From Isoetes taiwanensis (lineage: Eukaryota; Streptophyta; Lycopodiopsida; Isoetales; Isoetaceae), in the NCBI GenBank assembly GCA_021234155.1, contig JAJEKV010000045.1:9159105-9223104 (forward strand): a stretch of 64,000 bases of DNA, in the 5' to 3' direction. The notes beneath the pieces are model-generated. The model did not search any database, had not been told where the DNA came from, and worked only from the letters and a program-made list of their open reading frames with translations. The position numbers and the translations under genes are program-made. This document shows positions 44,901-55,691 of the stretch, piece after piece. How positions within the stretch are numbered: position 1 is the stretch's first letter; every line of letters begins with the position of its first letter.

Positions 44901-45800
44901 CCTACTGCATCAGAGTCCCCATAATGTCCCTAACATGTTGAACCCCATGTTGAGACCCCTTTGTCTACTAACGAGGGGACCGTTCTTGAAATTTTTTGGA
45001 ACTCTAGAAAATATTCTGGAAGGTTTTGGGGCAATATTCTTGCGACTTTTTTGGAAGGTTTCTGGAAATTCCATAGGATGTTCCTATGTAAATATGGGTG
45101 ACAATCGTATACGTATGATATCTGTATGATCATCACAAAAAAATAAAAATTCTTATATTTGCACAAACTTGAATTGAATCGACTTTTATAAAAAGAATAG
45201 CTAGTGAATATTGCTACATTTTATAAATATCTAGAGCCCACAATAAGTAAGAATTATAGTTGGAGTACCATAGTTGAGCAAAGAATTTCTAGAAGGCTTG
45301 AAGCCTTTTTTGCAATGCAAAGGTTTAGCGTCCTCTTGTGAAAGTGGTTCATTCTTTATCTCCTCTCTCTCTATCTCTTCATTATCTATATACTTAATTA
45401 AATAGAAAAAAAGAAAAGCACGGCCACAATCCCATAGAATGGTTTCTTTGGTGAGGGTGATAGAATGAGTTTCCCAGCAGATCTGAAGACTTTTTAGCAT
45501 TGGAAACGCCAAAAATCCTTATATCATGATCACTTTAAAGAATACTAAAAAGTTTTCCACCGCAAAAAAGGAACTAAAAGCTATAAGATGTTTAGATATA
45601 CTTAGAATATGCCCCTCAAGATGCCAAAACTCACTCTTTCCAAAAAAAGTTCCATAAAGCATAAACTAGTATAATTATATAGCTTCTTTTGCTGAGCCCA
45701 AGAATGATAGCCAATTACATCTAATTTCATGCTCTTTTTTGCATCCAATAACCACGTTTTAAGAAGGAACGTGCAAAGATTTTGGTAGAATAGAATAGGA
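44901..45800. other. No gene seen
   Basis: Loose repeats of GGAA(C/A)TCTAGAAAATATTCTGG type at 44985-45080. Otherwise AT-rich sequence with unsupported short frames. Confidence 0.35.
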
Positions 45801-46059
45801 TTTTTATCGTCCACAGAGACCAATTAGCCTATGGGATCCAAATAGGAGGCGCAACAAGGGTATTGCTATCCGAATTGAAAAATACCTCCCGCCGGGTTGT
45901 TTGGGGGAAAAACTGTGACAGGAATAGGTTTGATGTCAAACTGTACAAATACAAATATAGATAGAAATATGTACATGTATCAAGTAAGTGCCCGAGGACC
46001 GAGCTGATCTCGGCGATCCATGATCTCTTGAATGTATGAGCCCAACCTCCGTACCGAGC

Positions 46060-46470
46060 TCGTGCTTAGCATCTCATGCAAGGGCTGGTCGGGACGGACC
46101 AGCTCAGCATAGCGTATCCGAATGTCATCATATGCTGGACAACTCTGAAGGGTGTGTCATTCGTCTTCCACAGCTCCAACCTGGCAGCGTTGACAAAGCC
46201 TCTCCTAACGCAGCTCCCCAACCCATCTCCCTGTCTCAATCCGGAGATGGTGTGCACCTGTGCGGATAGAGGCAATGGGTCTGTGCTTTTTCATGGATAG
46301 ATGAGTGCGCAGGTAGTGTTGCGGACCCCGTTCCAACATGGGATTTATGTGGCGGTGATAATGTGCCATCTTGACCTGTTCAAGGGTGCTGACATCCCAT
46401 AGCTTACTGAGGAAGCATGCATCAAGGTACTCTCTAAGGCTGCGGCGATCTGCCTCCATTTGCACTTGGA
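46060..46470 (-). pseudogene. LINE ORF2 C-terminal region
   Basis: A frame from 46465 leads through RTHLSMKKHRPIASIRTGAH and HLRIETGRW, a stop, then LCQRCQVGAVEDE, a stop and HTLQSCPAYDDIR. The cysteine/histidine array CxxC...H...C is the zinc-knuckle-like tail seen in plant LINEs. It matches the 1.6 kb and 6.2 kb fragments, showing several copies of this family in the window. Confidence 0.75.
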
Positions 46471-46867
46471 TGCACCTGTGCTCCTACACGTTCCATCTGG
46501 CCAGCCACTGAGCTCTCTTTTCCCGCTAGCAGGTTTTAGGCGTTGAGGCCCCATTGCCACAGTGTAAGCAAGGTTAGGAAGACGAGCATCGTCCATGCTG
46601 ACCACCTTCTGGAAATAGATGATATATCTGTCAAGGGCCCTTCTTTGAAGAGGCAAGTAACCTGTTTCCAGCAGTATCTAGTATAGGACTGTGGACTTCA
46701 CCCCCAAGGCCCGTGCTAAGAAAGCTTTCTGCACCTGCTCCAAGTCATTCCAAGTGGTGAGGGAAATCACCAGGCCCCAGACCTCGATCCCGTACAAAAG
46801 CACAGGTTCTACTAGCACCTTGAATAGGTGCGATTGGTGCGTCCAATCATACAGTTCTGCCTTGTGA

Positions 46868-47825
46868 CTATTGTTCTCCATTGCATAGAGTGCCTTCCAA
46901 CCTGCTGCGGCTCGCAGCCGAATGGAATTGTCCCAGTTCATGGCCGACCAAATATTTGTAAGCGGGCACTACTTCGACATGTTGGCCACGATAAGTGAGG
47001 ATTGGAGGCCGTGGCTGGCGTGCGGATGATACCAGAACCACCTTGGTTTTGGATAAGTTGACACACATGTCAGTCTCCTGGCAAAATGTGTCCAAGGCAT
47101 CGAGATGGCATTGCATGTCTGCCTGAGTGTATGCTAGGAGGTCCACATCGTCAACATAGATCAGCTGCCCGATGATCTGGTGTAGGAGGTGAGCCCCAAT
47201 GCCTCCATTCTCAGCAAGCCATCTCTCCAACTGATCAATATACAGGCCAAGTAGTGTGGGAGAGAGAGGGCATCCCTGGCGGACCCTGATACTGCTCTCG
47301 AATGGTTGGCTCGTTGTTTGCAGTCGGCCAGTGCATGTCTCATACAAACCTGTACACCGCGTTTTGCAGTTCGACAGGGACGTCCAGCTGCTGCAATCTT
47401 ATCCACAGTTTTTTGCGAAGCACAGTGTCAAAAGCCTTGATGAAGTCTACAAAGCAGCAATACAGATCTTACCGACAGTTCCTGCTATCCTCAACCAGAG
47501 TCCGCAATGTGAAGATATGATCTATGGTTGAGTGGCTCGGCCTGAATCCTGCCTGTGTGAGTGCCCGAGCTCCTGCTGCCTCTGCCTATCCTGTCAACTG
47601 CCGCTCGAGGATCCTGGCGAGAAGCTTTGCAAACACTGAGCTGATCATGATGGTCCGGTAATTGGCCGGGCAATGTGGGTCTCCTGCCTTATAGATTGGG
47701 ACAATCCTGCTAGTAGTCCATTGGGGGGGGAGGGAACCTTCCCGCAATGCCTTGTTGAACATGCCTGTCAGTACCGGCGCCATGGATGGTCCTTCCCACT
47801 CGAGTAACTCTGCCTGCATGCCATC
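46868..47825 (-). pseudogene. LINE reverse transcriptase
   Basis: Fingers and palm motifs are visible in two main frames. 47819-47586 has PPQWTTSRIVPIYKAGDPHC and PANYRTIMISSVFAKLLARI (RT motifs 1-2). 47347-46868 has IRVRQGCPLSPTLLGLYIDQ, then LIYVDDVDLLAY (catalytic YVDD at 47147-47158), LSKTKVVLVS and a VVPAYKYL segment (motif 7-like). The section between (47585-47350) is split by frameshifts (AGARALTQAGFRPSHSTI region). The copy cannot make a functional polymerase. Confidence 0.85.
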
Positions 47826-48169
47826 AAGAGCTAGTGCTTTTCTATTGGCTAGACGTTGCAGCCCCTGTGCTACCTCTGCCTTCGTGATTTCCAGTAAGGG
47901 GCCCTGGTGTGGGGGTAATGCCGCCCGTGCACCCTCAGGGTTGTAGAGCTGCTACAGGTATTGCCCCCACTGGTTTGGAGTGATGTTTCCTGTGGGTGAC
48001 ACTGGCCTCATGAGCACTCTCCGCCAGAATATCCTGGGATGACGTTCCAGGAGGAAGAACATTTCATGTTGACGGGCTGCAATGTACCTGGCCTTTCTAG
48101 CCTTAAGGAAAGTGCGGTATTGCTTCACTGCATCCGAGCGTAGAGCAGGGTCTGTGAGTTGGTGAAGCT

Positions 48170-48269
48170 AGCATTTGCGTTCTTTGCACTCGGCATTGAA
48201 CCACTGATTACGCGAAAAGGCCATAGCTCTCGAGGTTTGTCTGGGGCGACTTCTCCCAAAACACCTCTC
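48170..48269 (-). pseudogene. LINE ORF2 segment between endonuclease and RT
   Basis: The frame SRPRQTSRAMAFSRNQWFNA with ECKERKC, then HQLTDPALRSDAVKQYRTFL (after a stop, 48165-48080), is the linker between endonuclease and RT, with the W(F)NAEC pattern usual there. It meets the hAT insertion at 48270. Confidence 0.6.
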
Positions 48270-49209
48270 CAGGGAATAAATTACTAATCGCATATTTCTT
48301 ATTAGCCAGAATGACTTGGGTAAAAGCATGTTAGGGTGTACCACTTTTGGAACCTGCAAAAGTACATACACTAGGTACTTCTGAACTGGGTACTTTCTCA
48401 TTTTTCTTTTCATTAAAACTAATACAAAAATCCAAAAAAAAAGTCAAGGACATGATAATATTCAAAGTTAAGATAAAGATAATGCTATCGGAGACCAATA
48501 TATATATAAAAAGTTCTAAAACATACCTTATATTGAGATATTATACAGGTACCCAGTACCCAGTCCTGGCTACCTTTTTAGGTACCTTTTTGGTCACTAA
48601 ATAATACTTTTTAAGGGACACCCTAACATGCTTTTACCCACTTTGGCTAAACTCGCGTGATATTAATCCCAAAACTTTCTGTGGTTTAGCTAAACTCTAC
48701 ATATTTTTCCTCTCATACTTTCTAGCTTTAGCTAAACTAACCCAAATATCATCCAAAAAATTTCTATAGCGTGGCCAACGGAAAATGTTAAACCAAATTA
48801 CTATACTTTTTTTCAATTGTTTCCACTTATTTTAGTCATTTTCTTTGTGAAAACATTGTAAAATAATGCTAGCTAGCAAAATCTATGACTTAAATCAATT
48901 TATAATAATGCTAGAAACTAAACTACTAATCATATATTTCTTATAAACTAGAACAATATTAGCTAAACTAGCCCGAAATTCATTCTAAAAGTTTCTATGG
49001 TTTAGCTAAACAATATAAAATTTCACTCTCTTACTTTCTAGCGTTTGGCTAAAGCGCTCTAGGGTGGATGCAGTCCCGAAAAAAGTTACACTAAAATTAT
49101 AATTTTTTTTCCAATTTTTTCCATTTACTTTAGCCAATTTTTTTCGAAAATGTGCTAAAAAATCGCCAAATAGCTAAGTTTAGCCCTTAAATTATTCCAT
49201 GCACCTCTC
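48262..49209. mobile_element. Non-autonomous hAT element with 8-bp duplication
   Basis: CACCTCTC at 48262-48269 is repeated at 49202-49209. Between them, the left end CAGGGAATAAATTACTAATC and the right end (complement CATGGAATAATTTAAGGGC) form a short imperfect inverted repeat. An 8-bp duplication with CAGGG-type ends is characteristic of hAT elements. The interior has no ORF. It holds two diverged copies of a segment with GGTTTAGCTAAAC and CTTTCTAGC (about 48680 and 49000), plus a nested MITE. It splits the LINE ORF2. Confidence 0.85.
48318..48639. mobile_element. 322-bp MITE nested in the hAT element
   Basis: Perfect 22-bp inverted ends begin GGGTAAAAGCATGTTAGGGT (48318-48339 and 48618-48639), flanked by ACTT at 48314-48317 and 48640-48643. 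The interior contains duplicated GGTACCCAGTACCCAG-like and GGTACTT-type motifs and no coding capacity. The 4-bp duplication length is the same as that of element 1, but the end sequences differ. Confidence 0.88.
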
Positions 49210-50195
49210 TGCAGCAGCCCCGAGGTGGTCAATGAGCCTATCTGCCTACTGCTCCAGCGTTGAGCATTGTGAAATTCTTGCAGATCCTCCGAAAGCATTT
49301 GGGAGTAAGTACAAGCGCGCTCATAGTCCAGTCTGAGCTGGGGCATACGAGGAGGTGTTGGACAGGCATCTGGAGCAACTTGCCAAGCTAGCTGCAAGTA
49401 GAGCGGCAGGTGGTCTGAGTCCACCTCCTCATCCCTACCAGCTGTGCCCACTCGAAAATGTTTGACTAGATGCATGTCCTGCTCGGCCACCAAAACATAG
49501 TTTACCACGCTGGACGCACCTCCCTGGTTCTCCTGCCTGCAAGTGTCCTGGCTGGAGGACGGCCACTGTGCTAGTCCATTGAAATCACAAGGTCAAAGAT
49601 ACTGCAAAGCAGCAACAACTGCCTCCCATAGCGCGAGACCTGAATGTCAGTTGATACCCGTGGCCAAGCTCCTGCTGAAGGGCTCAGCTGCAAACACATC
49701 ATCTGCGAGAGGGCCAAATCTCATCGGTTGTTCCGTGCCAGTGCGGGCATTGAAGTCTCCAATGAGCATGATCCTACCCTGTTGCTTGTGCTGCTCTATG
49801 CCATCGTATAGATCGACATAGGGCCCCAACCTATCCACACCCGGATGGTTGTGATAGAAGTTGCTTTCGGCATGTAGGAAGTAGCAGGCCACCACAAAGA
49901 GGGGCTACCACTGCAATTTTGCACGCACACCCATAGGCACCTATTATGTTTGTCTGTCTTGCACAGGAAAACTGACTGTGCCAGGGTTGTCCGGTAGTAG
50001 CAGACGACCCTTCCGTGCCCCCGCTTTCCTGTGCATTCATTGAAGACGGAGTAGCAATGGTATCATAGCAAGTCACATGCTCCCATGTTTCCATGAGGAA
50101 AATGAGGTCGATATTGGCGGCCACTGAGTTGAGACTGTCTCTCTTCTGCCATGGGAAACCCCAACAATTCCAAGAGACCATGCGCATGCACAATC
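49155..50195 (-). pseudogene. LINE apurinic-like endonuclease
   Basis: The minus strand from 50193 starts MVSWNCWGFPWQKRDSLN and DLIFLMETW (metal-binding Asn and Glu region). After frameshifts, IMLIGDFNARTG appears near 49775 (conserved GDFN), and VDSDHLPLYLQL at about 49425 (catalytic SDH). This is the three-part signature of APE-type LINE endonucleases. The tail SLTTSGLLQRGAWNN ends where the hAT element begins. Confidence 0.82.
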
Positions 50196-50619
50196 CCTAT
50201 TTGCTGGCAGGAGCTGCAGCAATAGGTTTAGCGGTGGGAGCACAAGGGATGGTGGTGGAGGCGTCATGTGGTCTCTCGGCAGTGGCAGATGAGGCCATTG
50301 TAGCAGGATGTGCAGGGTGGTGTTGCGGCAGAAGGGCCGCGAGAGTTTGTGGTGCCCGCATCAGCATTTGGTGGCCTGAAGATCTGCATCCTTCCCCAGA
50401 CAAGCCCTGCTGCGCCTCCCTGTTTGCGAATACTCTTGACTTTCTCCAACTCATGCATGCGGTCCTCCTGCTGTGCCGAAGTCAGATCCTGGTCCACGTG
50501 TAAGGCAGTCGCCTTCAACTACCCGCCTTGGTGCAGGATGGCTGCTCGCTCTTGCGCGTCCTTGACTGTGAAGATGGCTACCTAGGGACGGACAGGGCAC
50601 AGGGGCCAAATGGTGTGTC

Positions 50620-51395
50620 GCCCTAACAATGTGCACGGGTGTGTGGAAGGTCATCCAGGCCAGGATCTGTGTCTGGAGTCAGTTGATGAGGTGCTCTCCT
50701 GCCTTCTCTATCAAGCCGTGCACCACCACATTGTGGCTCGTGCGTCTCCGTTCCTGCAACTCCGAGGTGGTCGGGCTCGTGGTGGCTGTTGCGGCATTCG
50801 CTGTTTGCGATGTGCAGGGCGTGGGTTGTGGCCTGTGGTGGGGTGGTGGTGGCATGGGGCAGCTTGGTGACGCAGCGATGGGCCGCCCTGAGTGGCATCT
50901 TGCAGGCTGCCTGGTATGTGCGTCTGTCATGTCCCGTGCTGTGGTCTCTGCTTTATATAGTCGGGAGCTCAGCTCCTGCGGGAATTGTTGCTGCCTTGCC
51001 AATTCCTGCGTGCATTGCCGCAATTGTTCATGGGCTTCCGCATATGAAGGCCCTTGACCTACTGAATGACGGTTGCCCGAAGCTCCTGCAACTCCTGGTC
51101 TTGTGCGCCTCGGCCTTCCTGTGAAGCATTCTCAACTCTGACTGACTCGCTTCAAAGGCAGTCTGCACACTTCGCATGGTGGTGGCGGCCTCTGCGACCT
51201 CTGATTGGAGGTGGGAGATGGTTGCCTTTGTCTCCTGGTCAAACCGCTGCCTATCTTGTGCCATAGTCTCTATGATGGTGGAGAGGGAGTCCACACGAGC
51301 CTGCAGGTCAACAAGATCTTTCTTCTGTTGATGTCTTTCAAAGTGTGCTAAATGGATGCCGTCTTCCAGTTGTTGTGTACGGGTCTCCATCTCTG
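50620..51395 (-). pseudogene. LINE ORF1-like coiled-coil protein
   Basis: The frame 51390-51028 (METRTQQLEDGIHLAHFERH...) has regular heptads (LQARVDSLSTIIETMAQDRQ, ISHLQSEVAEAATTMRSVQT), a long coiled coil as in LINE ORF1 proteins. It continues in another frame (51023-50623) rich in Pro/His and ends with a region that could be the RNA-binding part. Frames 50585-50200 on the minus strand between it and ORF2 are fragmentary. No CCHC knuckle was identified. Confidence 0.55.
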
Positions 51396-51544
51396 CAATC
51401 CGCTACTTTTTTCTTCTCTTTGCATTTTAGGGTTTCCATAGAGCTCCTTTCCCATTTCGCATTTAGGTTCTCTTGAGCCATTTCGGCCAAGCCAGGACTC
51501 CAATTCGCATTGCTAGGCTCCGAAAAGCCATCTTTGCACAATAG

Positions 51545-52738
51545 ATTATCGAATAGCAGCCATCTTTAGCAAGATCAGGAGCATGGATGCGTTCCGAGGA
51601 TCCGGAGCAGGTCAAGGACCAGGTATCTAGTCATTCTATTGTGCAAAGCCGTCTTTGGGCTAGGCAGTAAGGTAGTTTAGCATATTCATTCAGCCATAGA
51701 GGCCTTATAGATCCCAAGATCATAAGCCCTAACTAAGGAACCTAACTCTGGATGTTTAGGTAGATAGATTAGATGATGTTCTTCATTTTAGTTCTATGAT
51801 GATGTTGGTATTTCATTCTATGACCTCCATGTATTGGGAGGGGGGGGTAGAGGCCTAAAGCCTGTATAGCAGATGATTCTAGGCAACCTTCTAGTTCCCA
51901 GTTACATGCGGCCTGTACACAAGAGCCCACCGGGCTAAAGGTGGAGGGGCTAGACCGGCAGAACAGGGAGGTACTTGTCCCAACACAGACCAATCCCTTT
52001 GGTGTGTAAAGCCTACCAGGGATTCTAGTGAGCTAGATCTAATGCCTTGCCACTGCGTGTGGGCAAGGCATGGGCTCGACACCTGTGGAGTGATGCGTCA
52101 CTCTCCATTGGGTTCAAGTCGAATAAGGGCAGTGGCCCTCTAGCCACCTGTGTTGAGCATGGAAGCCTCTGGAGGAAGGGTGACCTTCCTCCTGCCTCAT
52201 TGGGGCTGGGGAGATGCAACCCAGTAGTAGCCCTCTTGGCTATGGACCCGGCAGGCTACGGTCTGGTCCCAATACTTATCAATCCACTCTGCAAAGTGTG
52301 TACAGGAGGGGCAGATGGAGTGGACTACCCTATAGCCATGTTTCTATGCCAGCCAAATCCATTGCCATGAATTCTGTCTGCAATGACTTCTGGAGGCCCA
52401 AGCCGTCAGTCGAACCCCTCGAGTCAGAGCCTTGGGTAGGATTCCCCATGTTGCTATTGTTCATGTTGATGTTGTTGTATATGAGATGATTATGGTGTAT
52501 TCACCCTTCGAGGTGATTGTATTGATATACTGTTAGTATGTGCTCATGTTTGTTTATTCACGCTTTCGCAGATAGGTCGACTCGATGGGAGACGGGTGAA
52601 TGACACATCCACTCTTCCCTTGCTGGCTCATTCCACTTGGAGTGGAGTCAGGTGGATGGCCCCTGCCAGTTGGCTGTCAGGGGGAATGCTCCGTCTTCGA
52701 ATACGATGTGTGCATCCTATAAGAAGCAGGGGACATCA
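51545..52738 (+). mobile_element. LTR family B, plus orientation (5-prime truncated)
   Basis: Matches, in inverse orientation, the LTR fragment at 61733-62353, and ends GAAGCAGGGGACATCA at 52738. Shared middle motifs (TATTGGGAGGGG, TAGAGGCCTA, GCGGCCTGTACACAAGAGC) show it is related to family A. The left end towards the LINE is not clear, so the LTR start is missing or disrupted. Its frame 52214-52489 is repeated almost residue for residue in the inverted copy, which only reflects LTR identity. Following bases (GATCTTGGTCCACCAAG) resemble the leader seen after the other LTR. Confidence 0.75.
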
Positions 52739-52909
52739 CAGAGGCCCACCAAGCTGATCTTGGTCCACCAAGTTAACCTGCACATGAAAAGAATAGTTAA
52801 ACAAAATAGAGAAGAATAGCAACGATTAACATAGATATGAGGATAAAAAGAAAAAGAGGAAATAATGGCAAAGGCAAGAGAAAGATTTGACCTTGTTCAA
52901 ATGCATAAA

Positions 52910-54373
52910 CTATTCTGTCGCGAAGTGGCACTTAGATAGCTTTGCGAAGAGTTGATGCCTTCTTAGCTTTTCGAGCACCCTTCTCAAATGTTGGGCATGC
53001 TCTTCCAGAGATTTGTTGTACACCAGGATGTCGTCGAAGAAGACTATGATGAAAGAATCTAGGAATTCACGGAAGACATCGTTCATGAGCCTCATGAAAG
53101 TTGCCGGGGCATTGGACAGTCCGAAGGGCATTACTGTGAACTCATAGTGCCCGTATCTTGTCCTGAACACTGTCTTGTGGATATCTTCTTCTTTGATCCT
53201 TATCTGATGGTAGCCCGATCTCAAGTCTATCTTGGAAAAGATTTTTGCTCCCTGCAACTGATCCATGAGATCGTCTGATCTAGGCAAGGCATACTTATTC
53301 TTAATGGTGTGCTTATTTAACTGGCGGTAGTCGATGCACATCCTAAGGCTCCCATCTTTCTTCTTCACAAAAAGAATAGGCGCTCCAAAAGGAGAGACAC
53401 TAGGTCTTATGAACCCTAGGTCTAGCAATTCTTGCAGTTGCTTCTTTAGCTCCGTCAACTCTTGGGTCGACATTCTATAAGGTGCCTTTCTTGTTGGCTT
53501 CGTCCCTGGTTCGAGTGCTATTTCACACTCGACTCCTCTATAGGGCGGAAGCTGCTTAATCTCATCAGGAAACAAGTCATAAAATTCTTTCACCAACTTT
53601 GCTATCGGTTTTGGGAGCTTGCTCAATGCCTTGGCCTCTTTCTCTTCTTCTGTCTCTTGGTCGTCGACCTCGAGTTTAAGGAGATAGGCCACTTGCTCCT
53701 TCCTTATGCACTTAAGTAATTTCTCACTCGACATGCATTGCATAATTGGTGTTACTTCTTTACCTGCTATCTCGATGACCTTGCCTTCTGGTGTTGTTAA
53801 GGTCACCTTGCGCTTCCCACAATCAATGACTGCTCCTACTGGTCCAAGATATTCCATCCCTATTATCAAATCATATTTGCCGATGTTCATGACTTCAGCT
53901 CCGAGTGCCACATCGATTCCCGGCAATTCTACGTTGAAGTTGATTCTTTTTCTTGCTGTATGCCTGATTGCTCCACTAGCCAACACAACCGGTCTAGGCT
54001 TTGACTTTAAGGGCTTAGGCTTCAGTGTCTGCACCATCCTTGGCGAAGCAAAGTTATGGGTGCGCCCTGTATTTATCAAGACTATGAAAGATTTTTCCTT
54101 GGCTTTCCCAGTTGTGGAGATTACTTGGTACTGGTTTTCTGCGTTCTTCGTATCAATGGCTGCTAAAATATGGCACTCACCATGAATATAGTCCGGTGCG
54201 TCCTCTTCGTCAGCGTCCGTGGGTGTCTCCCATCCCATCTCCGCTAGTGCCGCGTTCATCATCAAGGGGCAGTTGTTTGTCCTATGCCCTGGTTGGAAAC
54301 ACCTAAAGCACAGCTGATTCTCTATGCACTCCTGCTTCTTCTCTTTGGGAATGGATTGCAAAAACTGTCTCAC
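52910..54373 (-). pseudogene. pol: Gypsy nucleocapsid-protease-RT, truncated
   Basis: One open run of 487 codons. The CCHC knuckle [14 protein letters not shown] is at residues ~22-35. The protease active-site region reads [15 protein letters not shown] at ~95, where the expected Asp of D(S/T)G is Asn, so protease should be inactive. RT starts at ~270 ([20 protein letters not shown]), with [53 protein letters not shown] and [20 protein letters not shown] (catalytic DD). It stops at SKCHFATE, just where KCHF.....YLGH would follow, so connection, RNase H and integrase are absent. The long intact frame suggests a fairly recent copy. Confidence 0.92.
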
Positions 54374-54439
54374 TGCCTTGGAATAGTTGGATCCCCCTCC
54401 TTGCTATTTGAAGATCACCTGTTTCTTGTCCTGCTTGCC

Positions 54440-55480
54440 AGAGTTTGCATTGCCCTGCTTCCCATAATTAGCGTTGTACTGAGGCCTGCTGGCTGCTGGG
54501 CTCGCCGCTCTGGGCTATAGCCTCCCGTGCCCTTTCCCTTGTCATGAAAATACTGCTGCCTTGGTGCATTCTCTGGGGTCCCGTCCCTTGCAAGCTGACC
54601 GCTTTGGATTCCGCTTCTGACACCATCCTAGAGTTGATTGCTCTTACTAGTTTCCGGATCTCTTCATTCAACCCTTCTATATAACCCTCCACTACGTACC
54701 TTTCACTTAACTTTGGCACATAGAGCCTTAGTCTCATGAATTCCTCCGTGTACTTCTGAACTGATTTGTTGCCCTGCTGCAATCGGTAAAATTGCTGCAT
54801 CATGTGACACTTATGTTCCCTTGGCACATAGTGACGCTTGAATGCCTTAGCAAACTTCTTGAACCTGCAACTGTCCCTGCTCAGTCCATGTGCTTTGGTG
54901 TAGCCTTTCCACCAAATCCTGGCGGCTCCCTTTAAGTTGGCTGTAGCTACTCTGCCTTTGTCCTTGTCCTTCATGCCATAGGCATTTCCATATTCCCTCA
55001 TCTCGTCCAACCATGCTTCTGCTTCCATCCCAGACCTGCTATCCCCTAAAAATTGCTCCAGCTTTCTTGCTTTCCATACATTACTGAGCGCTGAGTCAAC
55101 CTTCTTCTGATAGTCAGATTGTGCCCTGCCCCTATCATGGTTTGGATTCTCCCGGCGGTCTTGCCTCTCTTCTTCCTGCTCTTCTGATCCAGAGTCAGAG
55201 TTTGAACTAGAGTCGGAGGAGCCACCTGAGCTAGGTGATCTTCTTCTCCGGCTTCTCTTCCTTTGCTGCACTGTTCGGCCGGCCGGTGTTTCTGGCAATG
55301 GCACATTCTGATCTTGCCCTCCTGTTGCTGCTCCTGCTAGCAATGGCCTTATCTCATGAATGTCGAACCTGATCTGGGATAGCTCCTCTTCCGGAGTTGC
55401 TGCATCAAACTCTTGGTACAGATTTCTTAGCTGGAAGCGCCTTGGTGGAGTACGCTTTTGTTCACGTTGTCTCTATTCAT
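54440..55480 (-). pseudogene. gag: Gypsy gag
   Basis: Main frame 55343-54468, which extends upstream without a stop through LYQEFDAATPEEELSQIRFD. It has an acidic/serine-rich N-terminal part (SSGGSSDSSSNSDSGSEEQE), then the capsid (retrotrans_gag) region EAWLDEMREYGNAYGMKDKD, AARIWWKGYTKAHGLSRDSC, FKRHYVPREHKCHMMQQFYR and YTEEFMRLRLYVPKLSERYV with VEGYIEGLNEEIRKLV. A stop/frameshift between about 54470 and 54380 separates it from the knuckle-protease run, which could be decay or a programmed shift. The annotated start is uncertain. Confidence 0.88.
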
Positions 55481-55691
55481 CAAAATTTCTAGGTACTCTA
55501 GCTGCGTACACATTAGATTGAACTCTGATCATTAGTTCCTTGTTTTGGTTGTTGCATTGGTTTGTTTGATGATGCAATTGAGGGGACAAAATTATATGAG
55601 AAGAAAACATAATTAAGGTCATGGTTTATATTCATAGATATGCTATTGCTTTTACATTCAAGATATCAGAAAATTGAAAACATTTCTAATT

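Larger units (their letters stand above)
45805..51541 (-). mobile_element. Near-complete LINE, minus orientation
   Basis: From its 5-prime end (right): an ORF1-like region with a long coiled coil, an apurinic-endonuclease-like domain, reverse transcriptase and a C-terminal zinc knuckle, then a 3-prime UTR ending at about 45805 with GTCCACGATAAAAATCC and ATTCT repeats on the minus strand. Frameshifts and stops interrupt all domains. It is cut by a hAT element at 48270-49201. The gene order is of L1-like non-LTR elements with an APE-type endonuclease. The clade within LINEs is not assigned. The 5-prime boundary against LTR-B near 51.5 kb is not sharply visible. Confidence 0.85.

Noticed and set aside
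52214-52489. 91-codon frame repeated at 61982-62257 on the other strand
   Set aside because: Near-identity is explained by both being LTR-B. No domain or codon-level constraint is seen.
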